Positions 1 through 9,345 of a stretch of 64,000 nucleotides of DNA are shown piece by piece. The position numbers were made by a program, and so were the translations under genes. Below the pieces are notes generated by a model. The model ran no database searches, had not been told where the DNA came from, and was given only the letters and a program-made list of their open reading frames with translations. Each line of letters starts with the position of its first letter. The first letter of the stretch is position 1. The DNA is from an uncultured Bacteroides sp. (lineage in GTDB: Bacteria > Bacteroidota > Bacteroidia > Bacteroidales > Bacteroidaceae), in assembly GCA_937890825.1 (NCBI GenBank), contig CALADS010000068.1, positions 62,001 through 126,000 of the forward strand. Direction: 5' to 3'.

Positions 1-62
1 TTTAGCATTTTTTTCTGTGGTTGCAAGCTACTCAAATCTTTCCACGCTTCATTTTCAAGGCA

Positions 63-70
63 CAAAGATA
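63..70 (-). promoter_or_regulatory. -7 box facing left, out of the window
   Basis: Read on the minus strand this is TATCTTTG, a full match to the Bacteroidetes -7 consensus TAnnTTTG. It would drive a gene lying left of the window edge, back to back with the box at 92-99. No clear -33 element. Confidence 0.4.
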
Positions 71-91
71 ATGCTTTTCTTAAAAATAAAC

Positions 92-99
92 TACCTTTG
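92..99 (+). promoter_or_regulatory. -7 box upstream of the small membrane protein gene
   Basis: TACCTTTG matches TAnnTTTG, 35 bp ahead of the ATG at 135. The presence of a promoter is the main support that the short frame downstream is a real gene. No good -33 match is visible. Confidence 0.45.
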
Positions 100-134
100 C
101 CCCCAAGATTAACATTCTTCAAACATCGTAAACC

Positions 135-338
135 ATGCTCATGAAACTAATCTCTTATTTCAAAACTCGCCGCTGGACATCCATATGCCTGCTCGCCCTG
201 ACCCTCTATGGTACAGGTATGCTGATTGATTACCTGGCATTACGCACCCTTCCCACCGTTGTTTCTATGGCAAGGGGGCTGGTCGGCTGTTTTCTCCTCA
301 GCCTGTTTCTCACTCCCAAGCGTCCGGATTGCCCTTAA
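135..338 (+). CDS. Small hypothetical membrane protein
   Basis: A 67-residue protein I do not recognise. It has a basic start (MLMKLISYFKTRRW) followed by two hydrophobic stretches, about residues 15-32 and 43-59, so it probably sits in the inner membrane with both ends on the same side. A consensus -7 box lies 35 bp upstream. A second ATG at 141 is equally possible. Its last 29 bases overlap the 3' end of folK, read on the other strand, which is unusual and could mean that the reading frame runs past its ancestral end. It may also be a truncated remnant of a larger membrane protein. No function is proposed. Confidence 0.4.
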   Translation: MLMKLISYFKTRRWTSICLLALTLYGTGMLIDYLALRTLPTVVSMARGLVGCFLLSLFLTPKRPDCP

Positions 339-750
339 AAATCTCGCGGAGCGGCTTCATCACAAAGTCTCGTTCCTGCATCAGCGGATGAGGAAGAACC
401 AGTTCCGGTGTATTCATCACCACAGAAGAGCCATCGGCCTTCAGGCAAAGCAGCAAGTCGATGTCTATCACGCGGTCGCTATACACTCCATTGGCCGATT
501 TATGCGTACGGCCCATCTCCCGCTCTATCTCCTGTGTAATGTGCAGCACCTCCAGAGGCAGGCAGTCGGTCTCCACTCCCAAGGCCGCATTTAGGAAACC
601 GTTGTCCGAGGCAAACCCCCAAGGCTCTGTAGTATAAAAAGCGGAAAGGGAAATCACTCTCCCTATCCGCTCTTCTATTTTCGCTACAGCGGTACGGAGA
701 TTCTGCTCCTTATCGCCGAGATTAGTTCCCAAACCTAAATAGACTATCAT
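310..750 (-). CDS. folK: 2-amino-4-hydroxy-6-hydroxymethyldihydropteridine pyrophosphokinase
   Basis: HPPK of folate synthesis: moves pyrophosphate from ATP to 6-hydroxymethyl-7,8-dihydropterin in the cytoplasm, making the substrate of dihydropteroate synthase. The 146 residues are close to the usual family length. Visible family motifs are GLGTNLGD at residues 6-13, the pterin-binding FYxTEPWG (about 38-45), and DRxIDIDLLL (about 92-101), whose two aspartates bind the magnesium ions. It is the last gene of the minus-strand run and starts 7 bp after queA stops, so it is almost certainly cotranscribed with it. Confidence 0.95.
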   Translation of the reverse strand: MIVYLGLGTNLGDKEQNLRTAVAKIEERIGRVISLSAFYTTEPWGFASDNGFLNAALGVETDCLPLEVLHITQEIEREMGRTHKSANGVYSDRVIDIDLLLCLKADGSSVVMNTPELVLPHPLMQERDFVMKPLREIFKGNPDAWE

Positions 751-757
751 AAGTACA

Positions 758-1816
758 TTAACGGTCGGTAATCAACATGGCATCGCCGTATGTACCAAAG
801 CGATAACCTTCTTTCAATGCCACATCATAGGCATTCATCACTTCATCGTATCCGCCGAAAGCAGCTACTATCATAAGCAGCGTACTCAGCGGCATGTGGA
901 AGTTGGACACCATGGAAGTAGCCACCGTAAAATCATAAGGAGGGAAGATAAACTTATTGGTCCATCCTTCATATTCTTTCAGATGTCCGTCGGTGCTTAC
1001 CGTACTTTCAATGGCACGCATCACTGTGGTGCCCACAGCACACACCTGACGATTGAAATCCTTGGCACGGTTCACAATGCGCACCGCCTCTTCATTCACT
1101 ATCATCTGTTCCGAGTCCGTCTTATGCTTGGTCAGGTCTTCCACATCGATGTCGCGGAAATTGCCCAATCCTGCATGAAGCGTAACGAATGCAAAATCCA
1201 CTCCCTTGATTTCCATCCGCTTCATCAATTCGCGGCTGAAGTGCAGATTGGCTGTAGGAGCCGTTACCGCACCCTCGTTGCGGGCAAAGATAGACTGGAA
1301 ACGTTCAGCATCTTCCGGCTCTACCGGACGGTTGATGATGCTGTGAGGCAGCGGAGTTTCTCCCAGCGCATACAGTGCTTTCTTGAATTCATCGTGCGGA
1401 CCATCGTAGAGAAAGCGCAGCGTACGTCCGCGCGACGTAGTGTTGTCAATCACTTCGGCCACCATCGAATCATCCTCGCCGAAATACAGTTTGTTACCGA
1501 TGCGGATTTTCCGGGCCGGGTCTACCAACACATCCCACAATTTATGCTCTTCATTCAACTCACGCAACAGAAACACCTCAATTCTAGCTCCTGTCTTCTC
1601 CTTGTTGCCATATAAGCGAGCCGGAAAAACCTTTGTATCATTGAAGATGAACACATCCTTATCATCGAAATAGTCCAAAATATCCTTGAACATCCGATGT
1701 TCAATTTCACCGGTTTTCTTATGAAGCACCAACAGGCGCGACTCATCTCTGTATCGGGCAGGATGCAGAGCAATCTTCTCCTCGGGAAGCTTAAATTTGA
1801 ATTGTGAAAGTTTCAT
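758..1816 (-). CDS. queA: S-adenosylmethionine:tRNA ribosyltransferase-isomerase
   Basis: QueA moves and isomerises the ribosyl part of S-adenosylmethionine onto 7-aminomethyl-7-deazaguanine in tRNA, giving epoxyqueuosine at the wobble position. The 352 residues match full-length family members. Typical segments are the N-terminal [22 protein letters not shown], the central [10 protein letters not shown] and [10 protein letters not shown], and the C-terminal [18 protein letters not shown] followed by [11 protein letters not shown]. It lies between truB (52 bp upstream) and folK (7 bp downstream). truB and miaB elsewhere in the window are also tRNA modification genes. Confidence 0.96.
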   Translation of the reverse strand: MKLSQFKFKLPEEKIALHPARYRDESRLLVLHKKTGEIEHRMFKDILDYFDDKDVFIFNDTKVFPARLYGNKEKTGARIEVFLLRELNEEHKLWDVLVDPARKIRIGNKLYFGEDDSMVAEVIDNTTSRGRTLRFLYDGPHDEFKKALYALGETPLPHSIINRPVEPEDAERFQSIFARNEGAVTAPTANLHFSRELMKRMEIKGVDFAFVTLHAGLGNFRDIDVEDLTKHKTDSEQMIVNEEAVRIVNRAKDFNRQVCAVGTTVMRAIESTVSTDGHLKEYEGWTNKFIFPPYDFTVATSMVSNFHMPLSTLLMIVAAFGGYDEVMNAYDVALKEGYRFGTYGDAMLITDR

Positions 1817-1868
1817 ATCCTATTAAGTTTTGAGTTTTTCTATATTCTTTTATTTCTATTACGTACAT

Positions 1869-2579
1869 TTAGGATTCTTCTCCTATCTTCACCTCTTGGG
1901 CGGCTATCCAATCTTTAAAATCCAGTGGATTCATACAATCTTCTACCCGCACATCTCCAACCCTCGTACGCCGCAAAGCCGTGAGATGGGCACCACTCTG
2001 CAAGGCTTCTCCTATATCGCGTGCCAAGGCCCGAATATACGTACCTTTGCTGCACACCACCCGCACCCGTATATCGGGCAACTGACATTCGAGCAGTTCT
2101 ATCTCATCTATTACCAGCAACTTGGGTTTCAGTTCCACCTCTTCGCCCTTCCGTGCCAAGTCATAGGCACGCGTACCATTGACCATACAGGCCGAAAATG
2201 CGGGCGGCACCTGCTGTATTTCACCCACGAATTGCTGCAGTGTGGCTTCTACCAATTCTCGAGTAATGTGTTCGGTAGGATACGTAGCATCTATTTCATG
2301 CTCCAGATCGTACGAAGGTGTGGTAGCTCCTAAACGGATATCTGCAACGTACTCTTTAGTGTGATACTGAAATTCCTCAATACGTTTGGTAGCCTTACCG
2401 GTACACACAATCATTACCCCGGTGGCCAGGGGGTCGAGCGTACCCGCGTGCCCCACTTTCAATTTCTTCACACCCAATCGCTTACAGATATGATACCGAG
2501 CATGCCCCACCACTTTAAAGGAAGTCCATCCCAGCGGTTTATCAAAAAAGAGTACTTCTCCTGTCTTGAAATCCTTCAT
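1869..2579 (-). CDS. truB: tRNA pseudouridine-55 synthase
   Basis: TruB isomerises uridine 55 in the T loop of tRNAs. At 236 residues it is a short TruB with the catalytic domain only, lacking much of the C-terminal PUA region of longer relatives. The N-terminal FFDKPLGWTSF, the motif GHAGTLDPLATGVM (about 44-57) holding the catalytic aspartate, and the later CSKGTYIRALARDIG are all present. Its start codon lies one base from the uppP stop, so translation is probably coupled within the minus-strand operon. Confidence 0.95.
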   Translation of the reverse strand: MKDFKTGEVLFFDKPLGWTSFKVVGHARYHICKRLGVKKLKVGHAGTLDPLATGVMIVCTGKATKRIEEFQYHTKEYVADIRLGATTPSYDLEHEIDATYPTEHITRELVEATLQQFVGEIQQVPPAFSACMVNGTRAYDLARKGEEVELKPKLLVIDEIELLECQLPDIRVRVVCSKGTYIRALARDIGEALQSGAHLTALRRTRVGDVRVEDCMNPLDFKDWIAAQEVKIGEES

Positions 2580-2580
2580 C

Positions 2581-3441
2581 CTACATCACCTCCAATGAAT
2601 GTCCAGTCAACAACATCAGCAGAATGATACCACCTACAATGATGCGATACCATCCGAAAGCCTTGAATCCGTATTTGGTAACGAAACTGATAAAGAACTT
2701 GATAGCCAGCAGAGCTACGATAAAGGCCACTACATTACCGATTATCAGAGCCGAGAGATTATTCATAATGATTTCTGTTCCTCCATCCAAAAACAGCTTC
2801 AACATTTTATAAGCCGTAGCAGCAAACATGGTAGGCACAGCCAGGAAAAACGAGAATTCGGCAGCTTCTTTACGGGTAAGCTTCTGAGCCATACCACCTA
2901 TGATGGTAGCCATGGAGCGAGATACCCCCGGAATCATGGCAATACACTGAAACAAACCAATATTGAAAGCTTTCTTTTCTGTCAGTTGAGTATCTTCACT
3001 GCCTTTGTTGAATATCTTGTCACAGAACAGCATGAAGATACCTCCGATTACCAGCATCACTGCTACCACAGCCACACTTTCCAGCATTTCGTCAATCTTG
3101 TCGCTGAACAGGAAGCCCAACACTGCCGCAGGAATAAAAGCGACCAGCAGTTTCCAGTAGAAATCAAACTTGTGCAGGAAACGCTTCAAGCCCGATGCCC
3201 CCTGCGGAGCAGGAGTGTGATTCAACTGAAAAAAACGTTTCCAATACAGACAAACCACAGACAAGATGGCTCCAAACTGAATAATCACCGTAAACGCTTT
3301 TACAAATTCTGTACTCTCCACACCCAGCACATTCTGTGTGATAATCATATGTCCGGTAGATGATACCGGTAAAAACTCTGTCAATCCTTCGATTATGGCA
3401 ATGATAATTGCCTCGAACGTAGTCATATCTCCCATATTCAT
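2581..3441 (-). CDS. uppP: Undecaprenyl-diphosphate phosphatase
   Basis: UppP (BacA) is a multi-pass inner-membrane enzyme that dephosphorylates undecaprenyl pyrophosphate to recycle the lipid carrier for peptidoglycan and glycan synthesis; overproduction gives bacitracin resistance. The 286 residues hold the two family signatures: [15 protein letters not shown] (about 18-32) and [13 protein letters not shown] (about 169-181), with the active-site serine, histidine and arginine residues. There are about seven to eight hydrophobic helices. The start overlaps the end of the DUF3098 gene by 4 bp (ATGA). Confidence 0.96.
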   Translation of the reverse strand: MNMGDMTTFEAIIIAIIEGLTEFLPVSSTGHMIITQNVLGVESTEFVKAFTVIIQFGAILSVVCLYWKRFFQLNHTPAPQGASGLKRFLHKFDFYWKLLVAFIPAAVLGFLFSDKIDEMLESVAVVAVMLVIGGIFMLFCDKIFNKGSEDTQLTEKKAFNIGLFQCIAMIPGVSRSMATIIGGMAQKLTRKEAAEFSFFLAVPTMFAATAYKMLKLFLDGGTEIIMNNLSALIIGNVVAFIVALLAIKFFISFVTKYGFKAFGWYRIIVGGIILLMLLTGHSLEVM

Positions 3442-3686
3442 TCTTTTTCTTCTCGGTTAATCTCATCTTTCGGCTTACGAACCACCGCATAAATTATAAA
3501 CACAAAGCCCAGCAAACATACCACCGGCGCCACCTTGATGCGACGTACACTGAAAATATCTGGCTCAAAGTTAGCCGGCGTTGACGAAGGACCTGTCATC
3601 AACAAAAAACCCACTATCACCACTACCATGCCGATGGCCAGCAAGATGAAGTTGGTCTTGTCAAAAGCAAATTTTTCTTTATTCAT
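3438..3686 (-). CDS. DUF3098 small membrane protein
   Basis: An 82-residue protein with two transmembrane helices (about residues 12-30 and 52-69) and a charged C-terminal tail. It matches the Bacteroidetes family DUF3098, whose function I do not know; members are typically found between ftsX and uppP, as here. The 4-bp overlap with uppP and the 15-bp gap from ftsX indicate a shared transcript, so an envelope role is a reasonable guess. Confidence 0.75.
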   Translation of the reverse strand: MNKEKFAFDKTNFILLAIGMVVVIVGFLLMTGPSSTPANFEPDIFSVRRIKVAPVVCLLGFVFIIYAVVRKPKDEINREEKE

Positions 3687-3701
3687 GAATGCTATATGTT
3701 T

Positions 3702-4571
3702 TTAATAATACAAAGCACTGGATTTCATCCTCAAATATTTATTGATGGAAAACCAGGCACAGAGCCAGGTTATGATAATACCAAAAGCCAATACAGACAC
3801 CGATACGGCCAGCATGACCTGAGGTGTAACCACCGCCACCAATTCGGGTTCATAGGCTACCAGCCAGACGGCTGCTGCCCATAAGATACCATCTGCCAGG
3901 CAAGCAGCCAGCACACCGATCCAAAAATTCCTCTGCAAAAACGGCCGGCGGATAAATCCCCAGCTGGCTCCCACCAACTTCATCGTATGTATCAAAAAAC
4001 GCTTGGAATAGATGGTCAGCCGGATGGTGTTATTAATCAGCGCAAACGATATCAGGCTCAGAATGCCTGCCAATCCCAACAAAAGCAGACTGATGTTTCG
4101 TATGTTATCATTCACTGCGTCTATCAGTTCTTTCTGATAGAGCACTTCTTGTATATTGGTATTCTTCTTGAGAAGCTTTTCTATCTTGGCAATGCTGTCT
4201 GAATTGGCATAGTCGGAATGAAGCTTAATCTCAATGGATGCCGTAAAAGGATTATATCCAAGAAACTCCTGCGGGTCGGTCCCCATGGCTTCGGTCTGCT
4301 CGCGCAGTGCCTGCTTCTTCGAGATATATTCCGTATGCTTTACAAAGTCCTCCTGATTCAAGCGCTTCTGCAACTTCAGAATATCCGCTTCCTTCATATC
4401 ATCGCTGATAAGCAGCGAGAAACTGATGTTCTCTTTTACATATACCGAAAGGTTATGGGCTGCCAGCACAAAAAACACTACCAGTCCCAGCAACAACAGT
4501 ACCAAAGTGGTGCTGATGCTCGATGTGACGAACTGCATATCTACACTGCTTCCTGATTTTCTTTTACCCAT
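3702..4571 (-). CDS. ftsX: Cell division protein FtsX
   Basis: Permease subunit of the FtsEX ABC complex, which at the division site activates peptidoglycan hydrolases. The 289 residues show the FtsX layout: a cytoplasmic start, one helix (about 18-38), a periplasmic domain of about 110 residues, then three helices near the C-terminus. The longest frame starts with GTG two codons earlier; I chose the ATG at 4571, which follows a GAGAGG ribosome-binding site. The ATPase partner FtsE is not in this window, so it must be encoded elsewhere. Confidence 0.9.
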   Translation of the reverse strand: MGKRKSGSSVDMQFVTSSISTTLVLLLLGLVVFFVLAAHNLSVYVKENISFSLLISDDMKEADILKLQKRLNQEDFVKHTEYISKKQALREQTEAMGTDPQEFLGYNPFTASIEIKLHSDYANSDSIAKIEKLLKKNTNIQEVLYQKELIDAVNDNIRNISLLLLGLAGILSLISFALINNTIRLTIYSKRFLIHTMKLVGASWGFIRRPFLQRNFWIGVLAACLADGILWAAAVWLVAYEPELVAVVTPQVMLAVSVSVLAFGIIITWLCAWFSINKYLRMKSSALYY

Positions 4572-4582
4572 ATGCACCTCTC

Positions 4583-5479
4583 TTATTTTTTACGGAAGAC
4601 ATAAATCATCGAACTGCTGCGTTCCTTGTGCACCAGTGAACTACACCAGGCCAGCAACCCCGTCCACATACCTCTCAAAAACGGACATGCACGCTTGCGC
4701 TGCTTCTCGGTGAGCATGGATACATAAAACGCATCAAACGGCATAGGATAATGAGCCGCCAGAATAAATCCCTGCTGCACAGCCAAACGCGTCATTGTAT
4801 CGGGGGTAAAATGCCACAAATGTCTGGGCACATCATAAGCCGCCCAATCGGCCCCGTACTTCCGGGCATCATACGATGAACAATTGGGCACCGCCACGAT
4901 CAGCACCCCTTTATCGGCCAGCAATTCATACAATCGTTTCCAGGTATCCTTCAGATGCTCCAGGTGCTCCATCACATGCCACAGCGTAATCACCTGAAAC
5001 GAAGCCTCGGGAAATTCCTGCAAGGCTGCTTCGGGCTTCACCTGTAGCCCGAAATGCTCGCGGGCAAAGCGTCGCGCCCCCTCGTTCTTCTCCACTGCTT
5101 CTACCTGCCAGCCCTTCTGCTGCATGGTATGAGGAAAATATCCGGTGCCGGTACCGATATCCAGCAAGCTGCCCGTGGACCTGTGTGCCTCGCGAACCAC
5201 CAGCCGGGCTTTACGCCGCAGCATATACGAGCGTACCCAGTGATATACGGCATTCATCATTCCCTTCCGGGTATCTGAATGAGAAATGTAATCGGGAGTT
5301 TCATAATAACGTCCTATCTCGGCTTCCACCGGAAAATCTTGCGTGAACAGAAAACCGCACTCACTGCAACGGTACAGTTGAAACGCTTCACCCGAAGCGT
5401 AACGATCTACGCAGGTCAAGGCAGGCTTCAGAGAGGTTCCTCCGCATACGGGACATTGCTTTATAGTGAGTTTCTTCAT
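4583..5479 (-). CDS. Class I SAM-dependent methyltransferase with N-terminal zinc ribbon
   Basis: The N-terminus has a four-cysteine zinc ribbon (CPVCGG near residue 9 and CSECGF near 38), followed by a Rossmann methyltransferase domain with LLDIGTGTGYF as the SAM-binding glycine-rich motif (near residue 107) and HVMEHLEH downstream. The pattern is the Methyltransf_23 type often seen near glycan or lipid synthesis genes; the substrate cannot be read from sequence. The longest frame begins 36 codons earlier, but the ATG at 5479 leads straight into the zinc ribbon and was preferred. It is the first gene of the run leading to ftsX, 11 bp away. Confidence 0.8.
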   Translation of the reverse strand: MKKLTIKQCPVCGGTSLKPALTCVDRYASGEAFQLYRCSECGFLFTQDFPVEAEIGRYYETPDYISHSDTRKGMMNAVYHWVRSYMLRRKARLVVREAHRSTGSLLDIGTGTGYFPHTMQQKGWQVEAVEKNEGARRFAREHFGLQVKPEAALQEFPEASFQVITLWHVMEHLEHLKDTWKRLYELLADKGVLIVAVPNCSSYDARKYGADWAAYDVPRHLWHFTPDTMTRLAVQQGFILAAHYPMPFDAFYVSMLTEKQRKRACPFLRGMWTGLLAWCSSLVHKERSSSMIYVFRKK

Positions 5480-5590
5480 TGAATTCAGCTGAAAAAGTGC
5501 TGTAGCCTGTACTCCACAAGCTACACTACACCTAAATTTGGTGCAAAATAACAAATAAAATGTGATTCTACCCCTAAGCGTTAACACTAT

Positions 5591-8500
5591 TTAATCTGTC
5601 AGCGACAACTCATCAAGGATGTTTTTGATTCCCGTACTGTTTATCTGTTTTCTGAAATGTACCCTATAGCCACTTTCGGTCATAGCTTTGAAGAACTCTT
5701 CGGCACAAGAGATTTTAGAGTCTTCATCCTGCGAAATATGCGAATCCTTATCATAAGCTTTCGTTTCAATAACCACATTCAGCTCCTTCGTTCCGTCAGC
5801 CTTCTTGATTACATACATGAAGTCCGGGCTATAATTACTGGAAGCCACCGTAGGTATACAAATACTGTGCGAAGGAATCTTGCCATAGACAATCACTTCG
5901 TCTATCTCTGTCTTTATATTCTGAAGTTCCAGACCGGAGTCGTGTGCATAGGCATCATAAAGGTATTTCACTGGAGGCTCTCCGGGAACACATTTATTTC
6001 CGATAAATGCCTGAACCACTTCATCCTTCACAGTACCGTCGGTATGGGTCAGTTTGGTTTCCTTCGCAGCATAATTAGCCTGTTTATAGCGCACGAAGCC
6101 CAGCAACTGCCTGCATTTCCAATCATCCACCGCCCCAACCAGCCGGGTCAACGAATGGTCGTTGAACATTTCATCGGTGATGGAACAACCCTGATTGGCC
6201 ACTTTACAAATCGCCTTATGCAAAATCAGTACAGGAATGTTTGTGTAGCGCGATGCACGTTTCAAGAACTCGCCATACCCGTAGTGACGGTTATGTAACG
6301 TCAGTTCTGCATGAGTTCCTTCACTGGCCATAGCCACCTCTCCGTCAAATTTCAGGATTCTGCGGGAAGACTCCATCGTCTGAAATGAGAATACCCATTT
6401 TTCCTTCAGCACAGCAGGCAATTCTTCTTCTATTCTCGAATCTATCTTTTGGTCGAAATAAAGCACATATTTCCTGTTCAGCTGTTTCCATAACTCCCGT
6501 AACTCCTCAAATCGGGCCTTTCGGATATGAATTTTATCACGACGGGCACTGTTACGGTTGATAATGCGATGCATATTCACCCTACCGGCTTTATCCCCGA
6601 ATTCCGGATATTCCATCAGCATCTCATCAAATTTATCCGTCACCACCTTTTTATCAAAATCCACGAATCCTTTCGTCATCAGTTCTATAAAGAACTTATT
6701 GACCTCTACACCACGCTTCCGTGCCACCTCCATGATGTCTTCTGCAGAAACAGAAAATGCACTTGTCTGTTCCGACTCCAGTTCACCGTTGATTTCAGCC
6801 ACCAGCTTGTTGGCAAAGTCCTTCTCAGTAAAATCAACAATATAATTCAGCATAAAGGAAGCATCACTGATTCTGTTTCCGGCACTATCCACAGGCAGGC
6901 GCAAGCCGCGCCCCACTTCCTGCAGTTTACTGATTTCCGAACCACTGGAACGCAATTTGCAGATGGTAAACACATTTGGATTATCCCAGCCTTCCTTCAA
7001 CGTCCATTTAGAAAACAGGAAACGTAGCACATTCGGCTTCCCCTTTTTATCCGTAAAACTCAACAAATTCTTTTTCTCATGCAAAATTACCTTCACCTCA
7101 CTGGCTATTTTCTCATCCGTATCACTGTTGTCCTGCGAAAAATATCCCGCACACGAAGCCTCCAGATTATCCAATGTAGCTTTCAGATAAGCTTCATATT
7201 CAGCAATATTCTGTTTCGCAAGCTCCTTCTGAATTCTGTCAGCCAACTTCTCCAGAAACATCTTTCTCAGCCATCCGTCATTTTTCCCCTCCGCTCCACG
7301 GAAACTTTCTATGCTATCGATAAAAAACAAGGCCAACGTCTTGATGGGCAAGCCTTCCCGGCAGAAATTTGCCCGTTCTGTCTCAAAATGGCGCATCAAG
7401 GCCAGTTCTATCATCCCCTCCTGATAAGAGATAGCATACTGGTCGGGAAAAAACTCTTCACCGACCAGTTTTTCCTGTCCGTTGCTCAGACTGACACCGT
7501 TCTTCCCGATAGCCTCTATCGTCACCCCATCCAGGTCTTTATCAATCATACCCAAACTTTCACCCACGTGAATGGTAAACGGCTTTCCGGGATGGTCGGA
7601 TGTTATCAATTTCAAGTGAACACTATCCCCTTTCACAGTAGAAAGCACTTTCACCTTCTTCTCACTTTTTTTCCCGTTCGGCAGTTCCAGATGCTCTTTT
7701 GCCACTCCTTTGATAAGCCCCTTATTAAAGGAATCCGCCGCATTCAAATCATAAATCAACTCCTGATAATCTTTCACAGAGTGCTTGTGCTTTCCCTTGC
7801 CTGCTGTCAGTTCCGGAAAGGTAGCTCCATAACGCAACACCAACTGGGGTCTGAAATGCTCGATTAATGCTGCATACGACGTACTGTCACGCCCCACCCG
7901 GTGCGGCTCATCAATAATCAGCACAGGCTTGGTATCGGCAATGGCATCTACAGGCCGGTAAAAATCCCCCAGCAATTGGTCATAATCCTTCCGGGTCAGC
8001 AATTTTCCGCTGGTCAGCAATTGGGTATTCAGCAAAAGCACATAAATTCTGTGTCTGACATGATGGGTTCCATAAAAGAAACGGCCTACGGCAGGTGGCA
8101 TATTTAAGCGTCCTTTTTTCTGTGGCTTCTGCTTTTGCGGCTCCAGCAGGCAAAGTTCTATTTCGGCATTGTAGCCGCACACCCTGTCGAAATGCCGCAT
8201 CACCGACGGGTCTTTCAGGAAAGAAGCTGTACCCGCTTTGATGGCCAACGTAGGAACCGCAATGATAAACTTATTGATGCCGCACCGCTTGTGCAGTTCA
8301 AAGATAGTGCGGGTATAGACGTACGTCTTGCCTGTACCCGTTTCCATTTTGATGTCGAGCAGTCTGTGAAACGGCAGATTCTTTATCTTGTCCGTCAGCA
8401 TATAGTGGCTCACCTTTTGCCGGTCAGCTTGTTGCACTATCCGGGCATTCAGACGTGCTGCATACAGCGCATTTTTGTCGAGATTCCGCTGCAACAAAGG

Positions 8501-8611
8501 GTTCTGATGATTTTCCTTGGCCGGCTCCTGAATGGAAGCCTCCACCACAGCAGCCACCCCCTCTACCGGAATCGTCTGATGAGCCAGATTATTTTCAAGT
8601 TTTAATTCCAT
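5591..8611 (-). CDS. Type III restriction enzyme, Res subunit
   Basis: Res is the ATP-driven helicase-like and nuclease subunit that, with Mod, cuts DNA between unmethylated head-to-head sites. The 1006 residues are full length for Res. An SF2 motor has Walker A METGTGKT (89-96), Walker B with DEPH (near 230), and the motif GRGLRLPVD (near 590). The C-terminal PD-(D/E)XK nuclease shows PD at 929-930 and ETK at 949-951. It is the last gene of the operon mod, ATPase, HNH, res, starting 5 bp after the HNH gene. The frame is intact, so restriction is probably active. In most type III systems res follows mod directly; here two genes lie between them. Confidence 0.93.
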   Translation of the reverse strand: MELKLENNLAHQTIPVEGVAAVVEASIQEPAKENHQNPLLQRNLDKNALYAARLNARIVQQADRQKVSHYMLTDKIKNLPFHRLLDIKMETGTGKTYVYTRTIFELHKRCGINKFIIAVPTLAIKAGTASFLKDPSVMRHFDRVCGYNAEIELCLLEPQKQKPQKKGRLNMPPAVGRFFYGTHHVRHRIYVLLLNTQLLTSGKLLTRKDYDQLLGDFYRPVDAIADTKPVLIIDEPHRVGRDSTSYAALIEHFRPQLVLRYGATFPELTAGKGKHKHSVKDYQELIYDLNAADSFNKGLIKGVAKEHLELPNGKKSEKKVKVLSTVKGDSVHLKLITSDHPGKPFTIHVGESLGMIDKDLDGVTIEAIGKNGVSLSNGQEKLVGEEFFPDQYAISYQEGMIELALMRHFETERANFCREGLPIKTLALFFIDSIESFRGAEGKNDGWLRKMFLEKLADRIQKELAKQNIAEYEAYLKATLDNLEASCAGYFSQDNSDTDEKIASEVKVILHEKKNLLSFTDKKGKPNVLRFLFSKWTLKEGWDNPNVFTICKLRSSGSEISKLQEVGRGLRLPVDSAGNRISDASFMLNYIVDFTEKDFANKLVAEINGELESEQTSAFSVSAEDIMEVARKRGVEVNKFFIELMTKGFVDFDKKVVTDKFDEMLMEYPEFGDKAGRVNMHRIINRNSARRDKIHIRKARFEELRELWKQLNRKYVLYFDQKIDSRIEEELPAVLKEKWVFSFQTMESSRRILKFDGEVAMASEGTHAELTLHNRHYGYGEFLKRASRYTNIPVLILHKAICKVANQGCSITDEMFNDHSLTRLVGAVDDWKCRQLLGFVRYKQANYAAKETKLTHTDGTVKDEVVQAFIGNKCVPGEPPVKYLYDAYAHDSGLELQNIKTEIDEVIVYGKIPSHSICIPTVASSNYSPDFMYVIKKADGTKELNVVIETKAYDKDSHISQDEDSKISCAEEFFKAMTESGYRVHFRKQINSTGIKNILDELSLTD

Positions 8612-8616
8612 GTAAT

Positions 8617-9345
8617 TTAATTGTTAGGAAGAAGTTGATTGATAGCATCAATTAGAACAAAATAAAATTCTGCGAGTTTTCCGTCGGCACCCGGCGTGCG
8701 CAATCCGTCTCTGTATGCCCTGAGATAATCTTCAGAAAGCAACACCTCATCAATAAACAATGAATCAATAGCTTCTTTACGCCTGCTCGTCAAATAAGCT
8801 CCACCCAGCCCTAGCGTCTTGATATCTCTCTGAGCTTCAGGATTATTAGAATGAACTGCGCCTCTCAAGTCATACCAAAAAGCACCTTCGCAAGATTTAT
8901 CTAATGGAGAATACGTAATCTCTTTCGACCCTTTCGCCTCATCGCAATGAATAAACCCTTTTCTTACAGCCTTTGAAGCAATATTTTTCCTCAGCTCTAG
9001 TTCTTCCTTGCTAGCTCGGCAAGACAAAAGCAGATTCTTGTATTCTCCCACCAATTCCCGGTGAGATTCTTTGGGTAAGACATGCTCTACCCTATACTGA
9101 GGATCGAAGGGTTGTTCCAGTTTCATGCCACAATAACAGCAAACGCCTCCCTGCTCATGATACATCTGCACTTTTAAGGCTCGAAAAGTAGCCATATCCC
9201 GAACCTTGTCATACAACTGCCCTCCTGTATTTCCCGGATGTACCTGAGCATCCGAAAGACTCCTCTCATCCAGTTGCAGACTGCTCAACTCTTGCTTATA
9301 TTGCTGTACTGCAACCGTATCGAAATGCTTTTCTATATACCTCAT
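8617..9345 (-). CDS. HNH endonuclease resembling PtuB (Septu / retron Ec78 type)
   Basis: A 242-residue predicted nuclease. A zinc knuckle (C69, C72) leads into EHVLPK (E87, H88), NLLLSC (N104, C109) and HCDEAKG (133-139). This spacing, with a later FxYDLRG segment and a LGL..L..R helix, is like the HNH family TIGR02646 that accompanies PtuA-type ATPases in Septu and in retron Ec78. Its start codon overlaps the ATPase stop by 4 bp (ATGA), so the two are translationally coupled and probably form one complex. I infer that it degrades nucleic acid on infection once released or activated by the ATPase. Without a database search, other HNH families remain possible. Confidence 0.75.
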   Translation of the reverse strand: MRYIEKHFDTVAVQQYKQELSSLQLDERSLSDAQVHPGNTGGQLYDKVRDMATFRALKVQMYHEQGGVCCYCGMKLEQPFDPQYRVEHVLPKESHRELVGEYKNLLLSCRASKEELELRKNIASKAVRKGFIHCDEAKGSKEITYSPLDKSCEGAFWYDLRGAVHSNNPEAQRDIKTLGLGGAYLTSRRKEAIDSLFIDEVLLSEDYLRAYRDGLRTPGADGKLAEFYFVLIDAINQLLPNN